Below are positions 24,801 through 38,188 of a stretch of 64,000 bases of DNA, in pieces. The DNA is from Hypoxylon rubiginosum (lineage: Eukaryota; Ascomycota; Sordariomycetes; Xylariales; Hypoxylaceae): assembly GCA_902806565.1 (NCBI GenBank), contig CADCXA010000053.1, positions 558,001 to 622,000 on the forward strand, written 5' to 3'. Each line of letters opens with the position of its first letter. Positions within the stretch are counted from its first letter, which is position 1. A model generated the notes under the pieces. It did no database searches. It had not been told where the DNA came from and was given only the letters and a program-made list of their open reading frames with translations. Both the position numbers and the translations under genes were made by a program.

Positions 24801-25284
24801 AACGAGAGATGGTTCTATTGGTTTCAATCAAGATGTTTACGCTCGAATACACAGCACAAGCAGCACTCATATTAAAGAATAAAGAACTCGAGGGGGAAAA
24901 AATGAGTAATCCGTAAAATCGGATCGAGCGTCCGTTCATTGGTACAAAACATGGAGCGTTGGTGAGAAACAAACCCTAGAATTTCTGTAAAAAAGGAAAA
25001 GGGCAACTAATAAACAAAATATCCCTTGCAGCTCCTAGCACCTCCCCTCTTTACCTATATTACGCTTTAGTTCCTACATCTAACTGTTTCTCAAGATATC
25101 ACATTCTAATTATTCTCGCCAAGAATGTCCTAACATCGCCCATTAATAACCGAGGGACGATACTTAACCAACGTGCCGGCCGCACTGAATAAGCATTCCC
25201 CGTCCTAGTCAAAGCCCCCATATGTTATATATATATATAAGCAAATAAAAGACAAGACTTACTGCTAGATCGAGGTAAAAAGAG
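24801..25284. other. Intergenic between convergent genes
   Basis: The stretch lies between the end of the RNase H-like ORF and the end of the small minus-strand gene. A short TATATATATA run occurs near 25228-25238. Nothing else is recognised. Confidence 0.5.
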
Positions 25285-25725
25285 TCAAAACGTCGCCGTC
25301 TGGTGCTCCTGGTCGAAGCTGAAATAGTCGTCCTTCTCCACATGCTTCCTGCTCATATACAGGAAAGAACCCCTCCGGATGGGAGTCATATCGAGATACG
25401 CTTCCATCCTGGAGGGCAGAAACTCGGCGGCTCGCGGGCCCGAGTAGCGTCTGAGCTGGGCTGCCGCATCGGACTCGGGCGGAGTGAATTCCCCTTCTGC
25501 CGTGGGCACGCCCGGCAGCCATACCGTCGGCTCTGCCTTGGTGACCTTTTTCTGACTGAGGCCTCGACTAAGCTCGGAAACGTTCTTGCGACTTTTCTCC
25601 CCTTGTGTTTTAGCAGGACCACTCACTGTCGCTCTCCTATTGATGGTGGTAGCTCTAGAAGTAGGCTTCCTCTCTATGCGATGTTCGACAAAGCGAGGGA
25701 ACTCGTAGAGGGTTTGTTCAGGCAT
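25285..25725 (-). CDS. Hypothetical protein, 146 residues, basic and disordered
   Basis: Single-exon ORF starting MPEQTLYEFPRFVEHRIER. I do not recognise a domain. The N-terminal 70 residues are rich in Arg, Lys, Ser and Thr; the middle has a WLPGVPTAEGEF stretch; the C-terminal half contains YLDMTPIRRGSFLYMSR and ends in a charged tail. There is no signal peptide or membrane segment. The ordered, hydrophobic-patterned C-terminal half makes it look more like a real small gene than a chance ORF, and it is the longest frame on either strand here. An overlapping plus-strand frame of 148 codons (25303-25749) is judged a shadow because its composition is less protein-like. Function unknown. Confidence 0.5.
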   Translation of the reverse strand: MPEQTLYEFPRFVEHRIERKPTSRATTINRRATVSGPAKTQGEKSRKNVSELSRGLSQKKVTKAEPTVWLPGVPTAEGEFTPPESDAAAQLRRYSGPRAAEFLPSRMEAYLDMTPIRRGSFLYMSRKHVEKDDYFSFDQEHQTATF

Positions 25726-26876
25726 GTTGTATGGCGAGTATATATATAGGGTTTCTCAAGTAAGTTATTACGCTATGTGATATACATGAGGCTGTCAAGG
25801 GCCCCGAGTGTATTAATGATAGCGTGGAAAGTCCAAATAGTTAGGTAAGTTTTGATTCTGGTCCGTTCATCGAGCAAGCACTCTGTTGGCATCTCCCAGC
25901 ATGGATATATCTACCTCCAAGTCAGCATACAATAGCTATGCCCCTGAAAGAACATACAACAGTGCATTGTTAGATTGGACAACAAAGGACGTGACAATGC
26001 ACAATTGGCCCTTTACGTATTTTTAGAGGTATATAGTAATAGTATTGAACCGTGACAAAGTATAGTGTCTAGAAATCTATTTATCAAACCATGCGTGTAT
26101 GATAAAACAAAGACTGATTATTTAGCATAGCCCCAATAACCACCACGACAGCCCCAGTGTGTTCAAGTATAATGATCAATGGAAATTGTACATCACACAT
26201 AGGGATCCAATTGTAACTAGTGGGTATGAGTTAAATTATTAATGAGAATAATAGATGTCTAGTGCTTCACGGTGCCCTAATAGAACCGGAATAGAAAGCA
26301 ATACATCAAGAAATATCAGGCTATCAGGGAAGAGAAGAACAAAGATCATTATCATCACTGTACCCGCAGCCGATCTCTTAACGCTAGAACTGGAAAACCA
26401 AAACCGAATCAAACTCGACAAACAAGAGCGCCACATCCTAAACCAACCCCAATCATAATCAACATGCAGCTATGTATATCCAACGTAGTCTTTGGTCCGT
26501 TTCTAATAGCCGAAACACGTGCGAGTGTACTTGAAAGCCGGATAGAGTATTGGCCTATGAAAAAGAAGCCCGGCAGATGTTGCGGGCTGAATTCGCAATC
26601 GTGGTTCCGGAACAATGTCTGACTTGTCCTTGGCTCTGAGGACGAGCCTCGGGTTTACCCCTGACCGCTGGCTCCAACCGCCTAACACCCTCGCTCAGCG
26701 CTAGAAGAAACCGAAGACAGGAACATCGAGATCGAGATACATTGAGAAGTAATCAGGTGAGAGTCGCTAGCATGGCCCTCATCAAGCTAGGTGGCGGACC
26801 TGTCATGAACGCGTGTTAGCTCAGTGTTTTGGGTCAGATCATATCTTGCAAAAGGCAAGTAGAAGCGCACCTTCAC
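25726..26876. other. Intergenic, no gene recognised
   Basis: Short ORFs at 26240-26690 on both strands overlap one another and lack protein character. No RNA gene or repeat was noticed. Confidence 0.45.
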
Positions 26877-28523
26877 CTATCGATACTTAGGCACGCTGAT
26901 GGACATCCTACCTTTCTTGTCCTTCTCAATGCGCACCCCGCGCCGCGGCTCCTCAACCCTTTCGACCTGCTCCTCGTATAATACCAGCTCGCCTGATGGT
27001 AGGCGCTCGGCCGACACCAACTCACGCTCGACGCTATGGCTGTGGGATCGATGCCGAGAGTGCGAGTGATGGTGGTGCCGTCGTTCTGGCCTCATGAGGT
27101 CTCGCTCCGCCTCGAGCCGTGCGATTTCCATCGAGATATCTTGGTGAGTACTGCGTCGTCGGTCGCCCACCAACGCAAGCGGCCCGATGGGAACTTCTTC
27201 ACTATACTCGCGTGGCTCAATGATGACCGGCGTCCGGGTTGTAGACGTGGAGTGGCTACGGCGGCTACGGGCGGTGCGAGCGGGCGAGGTCTCCCGGATA
27301 TAGGTCTCCTTGTAGACTTCAACTGGTGGAGAAGGAGCGACAGGTGCTGCAGTATGGATGACTGGTGGAGGCGGAGGAGCCATAACAGATGGAGGCGGGG
27401 GAGGGAGCGTGAAGAACTCTCTCCGCTCTTCGATCAGGTCGCCGGCAGAAGAACGAGCAGCGGTGATCTCCTGCTCAGCTTTCTTGTAATCTTCGCTTAG
27501 TTTGAGCAGGTCGTCGATGTTTTGTTGGCCAAGGGCCTTCTGCACAATGAGAACATTGCCCTGGGATTGTTAGACCGGTGATACATGTGCGCCGGTAAAA
27601 ATTGAATCACAACGTACCTCTTCAATAAATGGATAACCAAGATCAATGAGCGCCCTCTTGGAGACGAGCCTGACTGGAATTCTCGTCTTTCCCTTTTTGG
27701 GGTATTCGCTTTTGACGCTCTTAATACTCTTGACGGTCACGCTAGTGCCACCGCTGGCACTCGAGTCATCCGAGGTGGCAGAACTGCGCGATATGCTTCT
27801 GCTTCGTACACTGCGAGCGCGGTGCTTATCCTTCGATGCGCTGCTATCGCGTCTCCTCGCCATGCCGATTTCCCTCTCTCGGACACGTTCCGGGTATGCA
27901 TGGTATTCTTCATCGCCAAAGCGATCCGGTTCGGATATCTTGATTTCGTCAAATTCTCGCTCGGCGTATATCCTCGGTGGAGGCAGGGCTCTCGATCTTG
28001 GAAGGGGAACAGGCTTGTACGGATCAGGGCGATAGTCGCGACGAGGAGGAGGGTTATACTCCTCTTCGACAATTCGAGGAGGTGGGCGTCTGTCGAATGT
28101 ATCAAGGGACGACTGGCGGCGAAGCAACTGTCCGGGTCGTCGCGGTGGAGATGGTCGCGGGGGAGAAGGCTGGCGGTACTCCCGGTCGCGTTCTCGCTCT
28201 CGGTCGAAGACGAGACGTCGCTCTAGCTCGGGAGGTGGAGAACGTCGGAAGCGCGGGGCTTCGTCATCATAATACCTCTTCTCGCGCGGAAGATCGTCGT
28301 CCCATGGACGCGATGGTTTTCGCTGAAATCTCTCATCAACTGAGGCCTCGCGAATGCGACCTCCAGGACCGCGGGCAAAAAGACGGTCGCGTTCCTCAAA
28401 GCGATCCCTCTCTGCAGTTGGCCGAGCACGGTCACTCTCAACAGCGAAACGGTTTCTGTCCCACCTTTCACCACCGTACGACTCGCCGTACGCTAGATCG
28501 TCGTCCGATCGTCTGTACGCCAT
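26877..28523 (-). CDS. DUF8035-like low-complexity protein
   Basis: Two exons (28523-27618 and 27560-26877, phase 0 intron) give 529 residues. The N-terminal 270 residues are highly charged and Arg/Glu/Asp/Pro rich (RERERDREYRQ, polyproline runs), then a Ser-rich segment. An ordered core follows: KTRIPVRLVSKRALIDLGYPFIEE at the exon end and GNVLIVQKALGQQNIDDLL just after the intron, leading into a helical segment. The C-terminal third has PPPPPP tracts, a His/Ser-rich stretch (HHHHSHSRHRSHSHS) and the conserved-looking tail GRMSISVPKYR. I recall this arrangement from fungal proteins annotated DUF8035; the name is from memory. Function unknown; composition suggests a nuclear or scaffold-type protein. 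The start is set at MAYRRSDDD because the upstream in-frame ATG adds an unrelated leader. Confidence 0.85.
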
Positions 28524-30572
28524 CGTAAGGGCGATATAATGTTTGTAGATAGGTCGAGCGTAGATCGGAACACAAATGTAGGTATTCAAGTTTTATTTTC
28601 TGGCGGTCTGGCGGTCTGATGGTGGAAATGGATATTTTAGATAGTCATCGACGTAATGATTGTTAGCGTCGTTTTGATGACGACAGGGAGGGGAGCGAGA
28701 TTATTATGCAAATGCGCGGGGCGGTTTTTCGTGAGTGGCTTGGGGGATCGGAGAGCGCAGAGAGTGCAGCAAAGCTGGCGCGATACAACTTGGCGCAAGT
28801 CGAACAGTCTTCTGACCAGTACCTAAGTCAGTAGCACGAGGATATTGTGACCCTCTCTCTCTTCTCGATCCGCAGTGATAATTTCGTGTGACTCTTAGGC
28901 GCCGAAGGGTATATAATATATATATAAGTCAAGGTAGCTAGTTAGGTAGGGCGAAACGAAGCTTTGAGATGAAGCAATATACAAAAGGAGGTGTAGGAGT
29001 CTGAAGTTTGAACTAAGAGGACGGGAATGATGAAATGAGATTAATGATTTTGTAGGTGATTTTGTAGTTGATTTTGTAGGTGACTCGGGCTCTTGGAGGG
29101 GCAGAGGGGCAGAGGGGCAGGTCATTACATCAGGGGAAAACTGCCCGTGATGCTACAATACTCAGACTCAAATAAGTAGAAGGAGGGTACGTACCGAGCA
29201 CGACGGATCCACTCTCTGGTCTCTGGGGATTCAGGGAGGGAACCTACGCTGCCTCTAAGCCTCCCTTTGATTCAACTCATTCTGCAGATATATATATTAC
29301 TAGTTACTAGGTATACAAGGCGTAAATCGGATGTCTATACACGTAGCTCCTTGGGCTATTGGTAAGGAGCCAAACTTTTTCGTGGCTCATCAACTCAGTC
29401 AGTGATCGACTTTTGGAATTTCTGCCTTGGCAATTGACAATTGGGCAGCTTCGGGCTCTTTGGTTGACACAAAGGAATCTAGGTCTAGATAGCCGCTGTA
29501 AGTACCGTGGGTATAGTCCATGGGTGTATCAAGGCCTAGGCCTAGCATGATACGACAATGGGATTCATTCAAAGTTGTATTCCCATCCTAACTAGATACC
29601 GCAGTTGGGATATCCAAGGCAAGGTACTCATACCTATACAGAATCTGTCCGTCATGCAGGTAACTGGTAATACCAGAGTCGAAAGCCCCATCAATACGAT
29701 ATTTGCCGATTATTACTTGGATAAGTTGGATTCGCAACCATAGTGCGAGAAATTACGAGCTAGAATAGCGCGAGGAATAGTAGAACGAACACCCTTGGTT
29801 TACTACCTAGGTACTATAGTTTACTACTGCCGGCAGCCGTTTGTCGTGGGCCTAATATGTCGTGTTTCGCAAACTGATGAGTTTTTTCGTTGTCTCTGTT
29901 CCAAGAAATGAAAGCTGGTTCCGATGCATGATGACGTCGCACGGCTAGTTAAGCTTTAGCATGGGATATCGTCCCGTTTGCTAGCCGAACAAGAAGTGGC
30001 CTGTGCTTTGGTAAACTCTGCAGAAATCTTGGATTTTTTAAACATTACAATTTTACAATTTCCTCTTTGTCACGTGTGACCTACCCACTAAGGTATTATT
30101 AGGTACCTGTAGCTAGCGCACCTATCTTAGAAACCTAGACATTACAACCTCATTCTAACCATACTTGACACTCTTCCAATTCACGTGATAAGCTGACTGC
30201 AGGTCATATCTCATTGGTATTTTCTTCCCCCCCCCCCTTTTCAATTTGCGTTCTTCAGCTACGATCTTCTTGAGACATGGCAAATGCCAAATTGCCGCGT
30301 CACGAATCCCATGAAGTTGTGAAAGCAAATAAGGAATTCCCTGCTGCCCGACCGCTGCCCGACCGCATCAGCCTTCTCAGAGAGGAATTTCGGTCAAAGG
30401 ATACCTGATCTATTGGCTGTTGGTTTTGCCGGGGAATCGTCCTTTTTGGCTTGTTTGGATGTGGCAAAATAGAAAAGCAGTAGTTCGCTATATTGGCAGT
30501 CAAGTCCATCAGCGATGTTACACTACTACTCCTGTCCATGTACAACTTAGTTTCCACGACGAGACTCGTCCT
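28524..30572. other. Intergenic with short simple repeats
   Basis: Divergent promoter side of the DUF8035-like gene and 3' side of the phytase-like gene. Two copies of a TACCTAGGTA-type palindrome occur, near 29805 and 30100. A C-run lies at about 30227-30238. No gene recognised. Confidence 0.5.
29046..29120. repeat. Two adjacent short direct repeats
   Basis: GATTTTGTAG occurs three times between 29046 and 29080, spaced 12 or so bases apart, followed by three copies of GAGGGGCA between 29096 and 29120. Likely replication slippage; no function inferred. Confidence 0.65.
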
Positions 30573-32654
30573 TCAAGACGAAATCGAGATCTTAAACACC
30601 AGAGCCTGGCTTTCAAGGTTATAGCCACTGCTGTCGGCATAGGCAAATTTGCCTCCATTCATGTATCCGTTTTGGGTAATGAAGTCGTTGTCGCTGAGGC
30701 TAAACACGTAAAACTCGCCGTTCGGCGCACTTGGATCAACGGGTGCCATTCCAATCGACTCCCACTTTTCATTCTGCCCTTGGGTTAGCCTTACGTTTTA
30801 GAACCCATCGACAGCGAACAACCATCTAACTAGTCTAGTATGAGGACGAGATGACTTACTAGCAGAAACTGATCTTGATCACCACCATTATGCATACCGA
30901 AGCGGCCCAGCTGCGAGTTTACGTTGAAGTCCAGGAAGCTGCAGTACTTCGCTGGCGTGATATCCTTCTTCAGCTCACCGCTACCGGCCTTCGCGACATT
31001 GCAATCGGCGCAGTCATAATCTCCCTCAGCTTTGACATCCGTCGCATCAGAGATATCGAAGACGTCGATCTGGCGGTAAACAGAGAGCGCGCTATCTTGG
31101 CCGTGGCCAGCGCCCGAGTCCCGAGACAAGACAAAAAATTGACCATTCTCTAGGGCAAGGATCTCAGACTGTGCTGCGACCTTGGGATTCTTCGACTCTT
31201 TTGCCTCGGGGTCATGATAGAGTGGTAGAGGTACAACCCACTCCCCAGCGTAGACAGGCGTGAGTCGGTTAGAGACATCGTATTGTAGGAAACGAGTATA
31301 CCGCGAGGTTTGCTTTTCCAAGCCCTGACACCGATGTTAGTTAACGGGACAGATATTACGTGTCCTTGCCAGAATCACATTGCATTATCGAGGAGCCGTT
31401 CACGTTGATGGTTTAATGAGGTATTGCACTCACTCCGTCTTGCACTGCAGCAGCTTGCAAAAGCACCCAGAGCGACTTGCCATCCTTGGAAACCGTAAGA
31501 CCCTCGAAGCCTAATATATTTCAATTGTTATCAATGCCATTTCATGTCATCCCTTATAGGCCTTGCTGAGCTTACCGTGGTTATTATCACGTCCGGTGTC
31601 AGGATTCGATGGGTCTACATCGTTGCTTTCACTATCGTCGACATAGATCGGCGGGCTATCAGCAGAAAATGAGATCTCGCCATTGCGCATAGGTACAATT
31701 GCATCGTTGGGCCGAATTGCGCTGAGCATCTTGCCGTCGGCGCCGAAGAGATCTGTATATTCAAGTCAGTCCATCCAGCGCCGTCAAATACGGTCGTAGC
31801 GCAAGACTTACAGATATATGGGCCATACTCATCAGATACCCAGAAGCTCGAGTCTTCATTGACATATAGCCCTTCAGCGTCGATCGGAATTCGCTTGCCA
31901 CCTGGTCCATCTCCGCCGAAACCGTCGCCCGTGTAAGTAGCGACGGGCAAATCTGGGAAGCCGGAGAAGGAGAGATATCCCGACGCGTCTCCGTCCAGTC
32001 CCGTGCATGGCGTGCCATCGGGCCCGGAGAACAGTATCGTATCTAGATACTGAAAATACAAGTTCGAGCCCGATGGCCTAGCCACCGTCGCAGCCGATTT
32101 GGGGGTGAAGACGATATTGAACTTGTGAACCCGGGCGTTGAAGTTCAGAGTACCTTCAGTGTTCCTAGAGCAGATGTCAACTTGGTCTACCACTTATCCC
32201 CACGGGTCTCGAGGTAATTCCTTTATTGCCCAGATCCTGTAGCCTGAAGTCGGGTTCATCACTGTCCTTCTTGTCATAGCAGACCCCCGTAGCTTACCCC
32301 TTCAATTTCAATGTTGCCAAAAAAGAATTGTAATCTGAAGGAGAAACTAAGCTAGACTCACCAGCCACGATCCGGCAGCGCCCAAATTACGCCCACGTAA
32401 CTCCCGTTATCAAGCTTCCTCCACGCAGCTTGGTCCAAATGCATCGAAGAACCCAGACCCCCAAGAGTGTCGCCGAACTTGTCAACCGCGTCTGCGACGA
32501 CGTATCCGTAGCCGGCTAGCTCCTCATACTGGTAGTTGATGCCATTGCAGGTCGTCTTATTTACGGCTGACGACCTCGCACAGTTCGTCCGGCCGCGGAT
32601 GGACGCACCATGAACGACAGCGGCCAGGTACGCCGTGAGGAGGAGAGTCTTCAT
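30573..32654 (-). CDS. Secreted phytase-like esterase (esterase-like activity of phytase family)
   Basis: Six exons (32654-32362, 32164-31812, 31752-31576, 31510-31434, 31324-30860, 30773-30573) join in phase to 521 residues. The leader MKTLLLTAYLAAVVHGASI is a clear signal peptide. The rest follows the phytase-like beta-propeller family: LGGLGSSMHLD, WALPDRGWNTEGTLN, DAEGLYVNEDSSFWVSDEYGPYIY, then NNHGFEGLTVSKDGKSLWVLLQ and a C-terminal SQFLVLSRD-type block (here FFVLSRDSGAG). Repeated Asp/Glu-rich loops suggest metal binding. Predicted extracellular; substrate unclear. The first intron (197 bases) is longer than the rest. Start chosen at the ATG that opens the signal peptide, seven codons inside the longest frame. 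Confidence 0.88.
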
Positions 32655-33634
32655 TGTCGATATAAACGAAGTCACAACCCTAGGATAGAACGGATGTGAT
32701 TAGGTTCTCACACTTCCCGTCGAACGAGACAACAGAGGCGCGAATATTTCAGCAGATGCAGCAGGCATATTCGCTACTAAATACTCATACGATTCACTAC
32801 TAATTCACGCCTCTTGATACTTCGGACCGGATGCGAACAGCGACCTGCCTTGGCGGAAGTTCAGCCCACTTGGCTACCACCGGTGTTGCGGCAGCATTAC
32901 AGTTATGTCGAAGGGGAAACAATCAATTTCCAGAATTGGGAGGTGTCCCCGTTGCATTCTGCGCGGTTATATGGTCGATTCGGTACGGCGTTGGTAGTTG
33001 GGAGGGCACGTTTTCGAAATCCCACATCCTATTCGCTGAGCCCCGAACCGGATGGAGAGCTCACTTAAGACATTGCCCGAAGGGCTGGCTGACGGCTGGA
33101 GACTACCGACTATTTCTGCCATATCTATACTCGGTGAAGCACGTGGCGCCTTTCTATTTTTGAAAGAAATAAGAATTATTGGTAAGGGGACAATGATAGC
33201 TCATAAAATTTCTCGTTGGCATATGTTGAAGACAGGTTCAGTTGAGACGCGCTGGTGGCATTCGGGAAAGTAGCAATGCCAAGCTTGATACTCTCTGGTG
33301 GTCCGTAGCACATCTTCCCTTTCACGGAGGTAATTGTTAAATAAATTGAGCAACGTATTCCCGCGTTAATAGCGTAAATATGAGGAATACTCTACTGTCA
33401 CACGAGTCCACAGTGACAGGAATAAGACGATCATTCCGGCGGAAGTGATTTTGAAATCTCATGCTGAGAATCACTCTCCAACTTCTTTTTAATCCACTCG
33501 CGTGTGATATACCGTCTTACGCAATAGAACGCGGGTCTCTCCAGTGTCACAATTATTTCTCAATCATCTGTAAATCACAATGGTTCTATTTCCATTTGTA
33601 TTATGATTTAAATGCTCACGAATATTTCGTGACG
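32655..33634. other. Intergenic, no gene recognised
   Basis: Promoter side of the phytase-like gene and 3' side of the DUF3176 gene. Short overlapping plus-strand ORFs at 32814-33273 have no protein character. Confidence 0.5.
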
Positions 33635-35558
33635 TTAACCCTTCTTAATCCGTAACTCGAGCCCCCTTCTCGTGTTTTCGAGTCCAACTCTCATGTTCCT
33701 CGCAACCTTCCTCAGATTCCCTTTTCTGTTGGCGCGCATTAACTGCATACCTGTTTCTACATCCGCGGAATGAGCCAGCGTTGCTACCATATCCGTCTTC
33801 CAAGGCTGCAGTTTTAGCTGGCGTGTCTCGAGTATTATCCATACACTAAACATGTATCCGAAGCTAATTGTAAGCGCTGGGAGGACAATATAAAACCATT
33901 GGACCTGAATACGGATCTCCCATTCCTGTTCGTTGCCCGCTCTTGACGTTCCATGGAAGTCTCTCATCCAATTTGAGACGAGCTGGGCGATATTGCCGAA
34001 GACTTCTGTCAGATTATGCCTTTCGTGTAGTGTCTGTACTATAGGCAGCTTGCTAGAGGGCCAAACCATACTTTCGCTGAAGATCTCGTCATTAACATAG
34101 TGTAATATACTCCCAACGGAATTCTGTGTTAAGCTGAGTGCGTGTTCTAGATTATATCTCTTTCGTTGATCGTCATCTATATCGAACAAGAGGTTACCGC
34201 GAGCGAAGTCTCCATATGAAGAGTAAAGAGAATGGTTATTCCAAGCTTCGTAGGAACTGAAACCACTCTCGTCGTTTGTTTGCACATTCAGATAGGAATC
34301 CATATCTCGTTGATTCCAGGAAGCGACTACCCTCTCTCGAAGAATACCATTCTCAACGGCCGACTCGAGGACATTGACGCAAAAGTATAGAGCACATTCA
34401 GTTGCCGTGACGGGCATATCTTCCCATCGTAGATATTGATATAACTCATAAGGGACCCTTAAGGCCTGTATGGCAGTGATCATGGTGCTGAGATTCTTAA
34501 ATGAGATGGTATGCTGAGAATCGGTAAGCCGTGTAGCAGTCATTTGGACCAGATCGTTATCCATCACAGTGGATTCAGCCCAATTTGTAATATTGACAAA
34601 AGGAAGAGCATAAGTAACAGAATCTCGATGATTCTCGTAATGGTCTCGACGATGCAATTGTCTCGAAACGTCCCTGCATGCACTACAGATAGCAATCGTC
34701 GGGGAAGTTTTCCAAGTGCAATTTGATGTAGAACATAAAAACGTCGGGCTCGGAAGTGAGTCGGTTGAGGATATTATGTAGAAACCGCTACTGAAAGCAG
34801 ACGATATTCCCTCATCTGGCTGAAAATCGAAATGCTGAAGAGTGACAGTTCTGTTCAATGGAGCCAGCAGCAGTCTTATCGGTGGCTCTGTCGTGTTTAT
34901 ATTGAAGATACCGATATCGAGAAAGGTGCAGAGGCTAATGGTCGCCTGTGACTCGCCGTGCCTCACCTGAAACTGGCCATTGAAAGATACGATGACTTGC
35001 AGAAGTGGTTCAAACGCGACGAGCATAATTGTGGCCACTGCACCCATCGCTACCCAATGTCTAGTAGCTGCTTAGTTATCGGATTCATCGCAGCTTATGG
35101 GAAACTTACGGTGTCCGAAGCCAAATGATAAGCCAAAGACTGCCCCAGGGTCCTCGGCTCGCATCGTCGAACCTGTCGAATCCGATCAGGCTATCCGAAC
35201 GTTTTCGAAACCAGTTCCACTTGGCTTGAGCAAGGCATGAGCTGATCGTGAAGCCTAGAGAAGCCCTTGATATTGCTGCCAGGATAGAGATGAGAGCGTT
35301 TAGTGAGATGAAGAAATTCCAATGGTCCAGCGGTGTATCATCCACGTATACGAGAAGAGCAACCAATGCCGACACCGCACAAACGCTAAGGTCCAGAGCA
35401 GCGATCTCCCAAGCCCAATTACTTCCGCGTTTTGATACAACGTAGTTCTTGGAGCTGACCGGTGAGACCGTATGAATTCGAACCTGCCGTCGGGCTGTTT
35501 TCTTCGTTGAACTTCGAGTATTTCTCTTGTAGTACTTCTTAATGCGATGGAGTACCAT
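33635..35558 (-). CDS. DUF3176 membrane protein
   Basis: Two exons (35558-35110 and 35060-33635) give 624 residues. The N-terminus is basic. Three hydrophobic segments follow (about residues 52-72, 82-104 and 155-175), with the DUF3176 landmarks WEIAALDLS, a W..SLNALIS segment, QAKWNWF and DDASRGPWGS. After that comes a long extracytoplasmic region with cysteine pairs (CSTSNCTWKT, CSACRD) and several N-glycosylation sites, then one C-terminal membrane span (about 540-560) and a basic tail. This is the standard layout of this fungal-specific family, which has no established function. The protein is intact and of normal length. Confidence 0.9.
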
Positions 35559-38188
35559 GTTGACGCCGCATGGACATTCTGAATATCAGGGTTGAACGTT
35601 GACCGCCAGCTCAGATGGGCCAGTGGTGGTTTAAGGCATAGGAGACGCTATGTATATCCGACTGGGAAATATAAATAATTGAATACAGAAGAAAAGGGGC
35701 AGGTTGTATATTTCGCAATCCACTAGCCCGCAAGGAGGTTACAGGGTATCAGACTCAAATGGGATAAAAATATATACGAGGATGGATATGATATGTGAAG
35801 CAGCTCGATATTAACTGTAACGTAAAATGTCTAACTACCCCACGCTATCATACGAGTAGCAGGCTCGCAAATTTTGCTGATACTATACATGAAGGATGAT
35901 AGGGGCTGCTAAGAAATGCTCAATCATGAAACAAGATGAGTAGCGGCTGGAGAGCTCGCAATGCATCGGTGCGGCGCGTGTGCATATAATAACACTTGCG
36001 TAGCACTGTTGTCACATTAGGAAATGAAATAAAACAGATCGACCCAGTCGCCGAGAATAGATATCTTCAACGAATAAGTAAAATTTGAACCTCTTATTTG
36101 GGGGCGGTTTGCGATATATAGAGAGCTCAAGTTTTGATAAGAAGCATTGGCCCCGGATGGATTCCACGTCAGTGCATAATAAAATCCTACCTTTATACGC
36201 AAATATTTATTGTCATCTACGAAGCCGATCGCCTGTATATGGGGAGGTTCTCTCTAGTATAGAGCGTTCATAGAGCTTTTTTGTAACAGCTGGCAATATT
36301 TCTTTCTCTTTTCCTGGTTTTTTTTAAAAAAAAAAAGATTTTTATTTTATTTTTATTTCTTTCTACGAAATAATGATCATTCACAGCTATTCGCAGCGTT
36401 TTCATCGCTTATCGTACCTACTTTCCACGCTTCTCGATGTCAGAGCTCCAGCTTACTGGCTTTCGAACCCTTAGATAAGAGCTTGCTAATCTATGAAGTA
36501 GGGCTGATACTATTATATTAGGTACGGTGCTAGGTATGTCTTAAGAGGCTTATCTTTATCCATATAATTGGTTTTAGTCTGTCATTGTCTCAGTCCTCGC
36601 CACCTGAGTAAGGTTATAGGTCTGTTGGTCATCCTATCGCCTGGATAGGGGCTACGGGTCTGCTGGTACAAGTAAATAGATAGCATAGGAGATGGACCCC
36701 TTTTCCCTAGCCTCTTGCATATACCTTGAGCTTGGCAACCACCTAGGTTCATAGCTCTTCGCGCAACAACATAGTTATTTCCCCTATCGGACGGTTGTCC
36801 TCACGACACCAAACGCGGACGAGTCGCCAGCTATCTAAAAAGCACTCTACGAACACTATAAATAGCATAGCTCTATATAAGTTTATCTGAGTCACGAGGA
36901 TCCAAGATTTTTCGTTTTCTTTTTAGCAACCACCTCTATCAGTTATGGCACCATGTATGTATGTCGGAATATTGGCTGACTAAATATAATATGCCTATTT
37001 GCCTATTTGCCCAGGTAGTTTCCTTCTAGCCCCAAAAGAACGAATATCCACGTAAATTGTTCACCATACATTAGGACTAGGATTGAGATCTTGAAATCCA
37101 GGCAGATATCGTAGAATATGGTACCGAAGCTATGGTACCTAGGTAGATTTCAGGGGTCGAAAGTCTAGAACCTTTCAGCCCCTGACCATTTAGACGGGAG
37201 CTAGCCGTATTGGTCTAGATAGGGAGGGCTGAATTTGGAGGACAAAGGACCCAGTGCCTAAATATCTCTACTTCGCAATTCAGTTCGTAGCTCCCTGTGC
37301 GACGACGTCGTTGTTTTAGTGCCTTCTGGTCCTGCGTCATGATATGCCCTGTCAGCCATCTTGGTCCCACCTTCAACGTCCCTTTTCACTCATATTTATG
37401 AGAAACTTCACATCTAATATGTGAACACGATGATATAACAAGGGGAAGAAGTCATATTTATAGAACCATACGAAAAGGTATACCGGTAACCTATAAATAC
37501 CATCGAAGCAGCTAATCCTACCAGATGCCAATCAAGTTGCCACCTACATCTGTTGCCTAGCTACATATACGACACTCACATAAAGCCCCCTGCTAACCAT
37601 GCATAGGGCTGCATAGGGGTCTAGCGATGTGGGTCAAATGCGATCCTATAGGTGCTAATCGACATGCTGAACCCAGCTAGATGGAGACTATAATTATAAG
37701 GTGAATCGAAGACCATTGCATTGCAGTTCTTGGGTTCTGCGTAAAGATCCGGGTTGGCCAATGGAAAAGGTTAACTGTCCATATTGAATGGCGCTGTCTC
37801 TCGATATCGGCGTCCAAGGATTGTGCCAATGATGGAAAATGTGGAATGGCTCAGATAAGGCACAGCTGGGTTTCCGGAGTGAAGGATTTATAGCTGATTT
37901 GTGACAGTAGTCGCCTTGAACTCCGATATGTGGTAGCCAGGCACCGTCCGTGTCATCCGTTCAGCGTAAGCGGACCGGTAAGCTAGCTGTACCAAAGGAA
38001 CATACGCACTCGAATCGGTCAAGGGGTTTATATCCACTTACGAGAATAACATCATTTGCCACGGCTGGGCGGTATAAAGGGATGAGCCCCCTCGCGAAGC
38101 TGGAGACTTCCACTGACCTAAGGAAGTTGCAAGTTATCCAGCTGTCTCTACGAATAGATGTATTTTAAACGCAGTTTTCAGCATAAAT
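35559..38188. other. Long intergenic stretch left of the terpenoid cluster
   Basis: About 2.6 kb without a credible ORF. It has poly-T/poly-A runs near 36320, a TACCTAGGTA palindrome near 37135 and AT-leaning composition. The last few hundred bases are the promoter of the P450 at 38189. Confidence 0.5.

Noticed and set aside
27646..28528. Long plus-strand ORFs opposite the DUF8035-like gene
   Set aside because: They are shadows of a low-complexity, Arg/Glu-rich gene whose composition leaves several frames open. They carry no domain pattern.
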